From positions 1 through 55,594 of the forward strand of contig NW_026971275.1 of NCBI RefSeq assembly GCF_963678635.1: 55,594 nt of DNA, in the 5' to 3' direction. The DNA comes from Symsagittifera roscoffensis (taxonomy: Eukaryota > Xenacoelomorpha > Acoela > Convolutidae). Under the pieces are notes generated by a model, which was given only the letters and a program-made list of their open reading frames with translations, was not told the DNA's origin and made no database searches. A program made the position numbers and the translations under genes. Each line of letters opens with the position of its first letter. The stretch's first letter is position 1. Positions 55,119-55,594 of the stretch are shown here, one piece after another.

Positions 55119-55594
55119 TTTCCTTGTGAATGGCTTCTGGAAGGTTGCAAAAATTGATGAAATAATCAAATTCAATCGCGTGAACTGGTTTTTGATTTTG
55201 TTATTACCCGTTAACTGTTTCACGTTTTACGTAACCGTTTACCTGGCCCTTGGTGTTCTGTCATTTCGAGCAAATCTATCCTTTACAAATCTCCTTTCTA
55301 TGTTCTAGTACATCAACTGAACCCGTTCCATCACTCCTGCAAATTTGAGAGACTCGGGTGGGATCAGCATGTCTTACAGAAACAGTACCTTAACATCTTC
55401 AAAATTTGCGTTGAATTTGAATTTTTTCCTACAACTGTTTCTTACTGTACTTCAAAATCACACCCTGAGTCGATTAACTACGCGATTTTCCCTTTCTCTC
55501 TACTTTTCATCAAACAAAGTAAATAGACGAATCGTAACTTTGTGTCTTTGAGGAGTGTGTCTGCGGACAGCTCCCATAGCTCAGAGAATCGATG
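55119..55594. repeat. Third partial copy of the ~4 kb repeat, cut by window edge
   Basis: Matches 53103-53575 in copy 2 and about 18070-18490 in copy 1 (GTTAACTGTTTCACG, TACCTGGCCCTTGGTGTTCTG, TCTATGTTCTAGTA, CAAAGTAAATAGACGAATCG, TGCGGACAGCTCCCATA). It starts about 75 bp after copy 2 ends, so the repeat is partly tandem here. Confidence 0.85.

Overview
This window looks like AT-rich, repeat-dense nuclear DNA from an invertebrate animal. The reasons are: a TRIM-type RING/B-box/MATH gene, a Ty3/gypsy-like LTR retrotransposon, candidate short introns (58-87 bp) with GT..AG borders, long homopolymer runs, degenerate minisatellites, and no operon-like packing of long open frames. I cannot name the species or phylum from sequence alone. 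Most of the window is decayed mobile DNA, and few frames are long enough to be working genes.

Layout. 1-4.8 kb: a candidate split gene for a secreted Cys-rich protein, with a PAN/apple-like first exon at 1701-2223 and a C-terminal block near 4200-4722 that carries an apparent frameshift in a C run. A 27-bp tandem repeat lies between them. 4.8-8.7 kb: non-coding DNA with two arrays of a 10-bp palindromic motif around AATCGATTAT, and a G-rich tract. 8683-14674: a complete but inactivated Ty3/gypsy-like LTR element (254-bp LTRs, gag, protease, RT, RNase H, integrase, PPT). 15.8-19.75 kb and 50.67-55.05 kb: two diverged copies of a ~4 kb unclassified repeat, with a third partial copy running off the right edge. 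Near 21.3-21.7 kb: a small two-exon Cys-rich candidate. 23.36-24.03 kb: a 0.67-kb foldback with arms of over 300 bp. 25.04-26.08 kb (minus): an intronless RING-B-box-coiled-coil-MATH gene with two in-frame stops. 28.9-29.7 kb: a tandemly duplicated ~380-bp block with coding traces. 32.7-36.5 kb (minus): a heavily decayed family-B DNA polymerase frame, probably from a large self-synthesising or virus-like mobile element. 37.2-47.35 kb: three head-to-tail copies (one partial) of an undescribed unit of about 4.2-4.7 kb. It carries candidate exons, a 31-bp degenerate minisatellite, and a hairpin array exactly at one junction. 47.4-50.6 kb: non-coding DNA with three C-run/AAATCGATTT/G-run palindromes and further repeats.

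How it fits together. The strongest candidate for an unrecognised system is 32.7-47.35 kb. A polymerase relic on the minus strand lies next to tandem units whose plus-strand exons are conserved between copies. These may be parts of one large mobile element that was duplicated locally, but that link is inference. All readings come from hand translation. No database search or alignment was run, and similarity figures are by eye unless counted.
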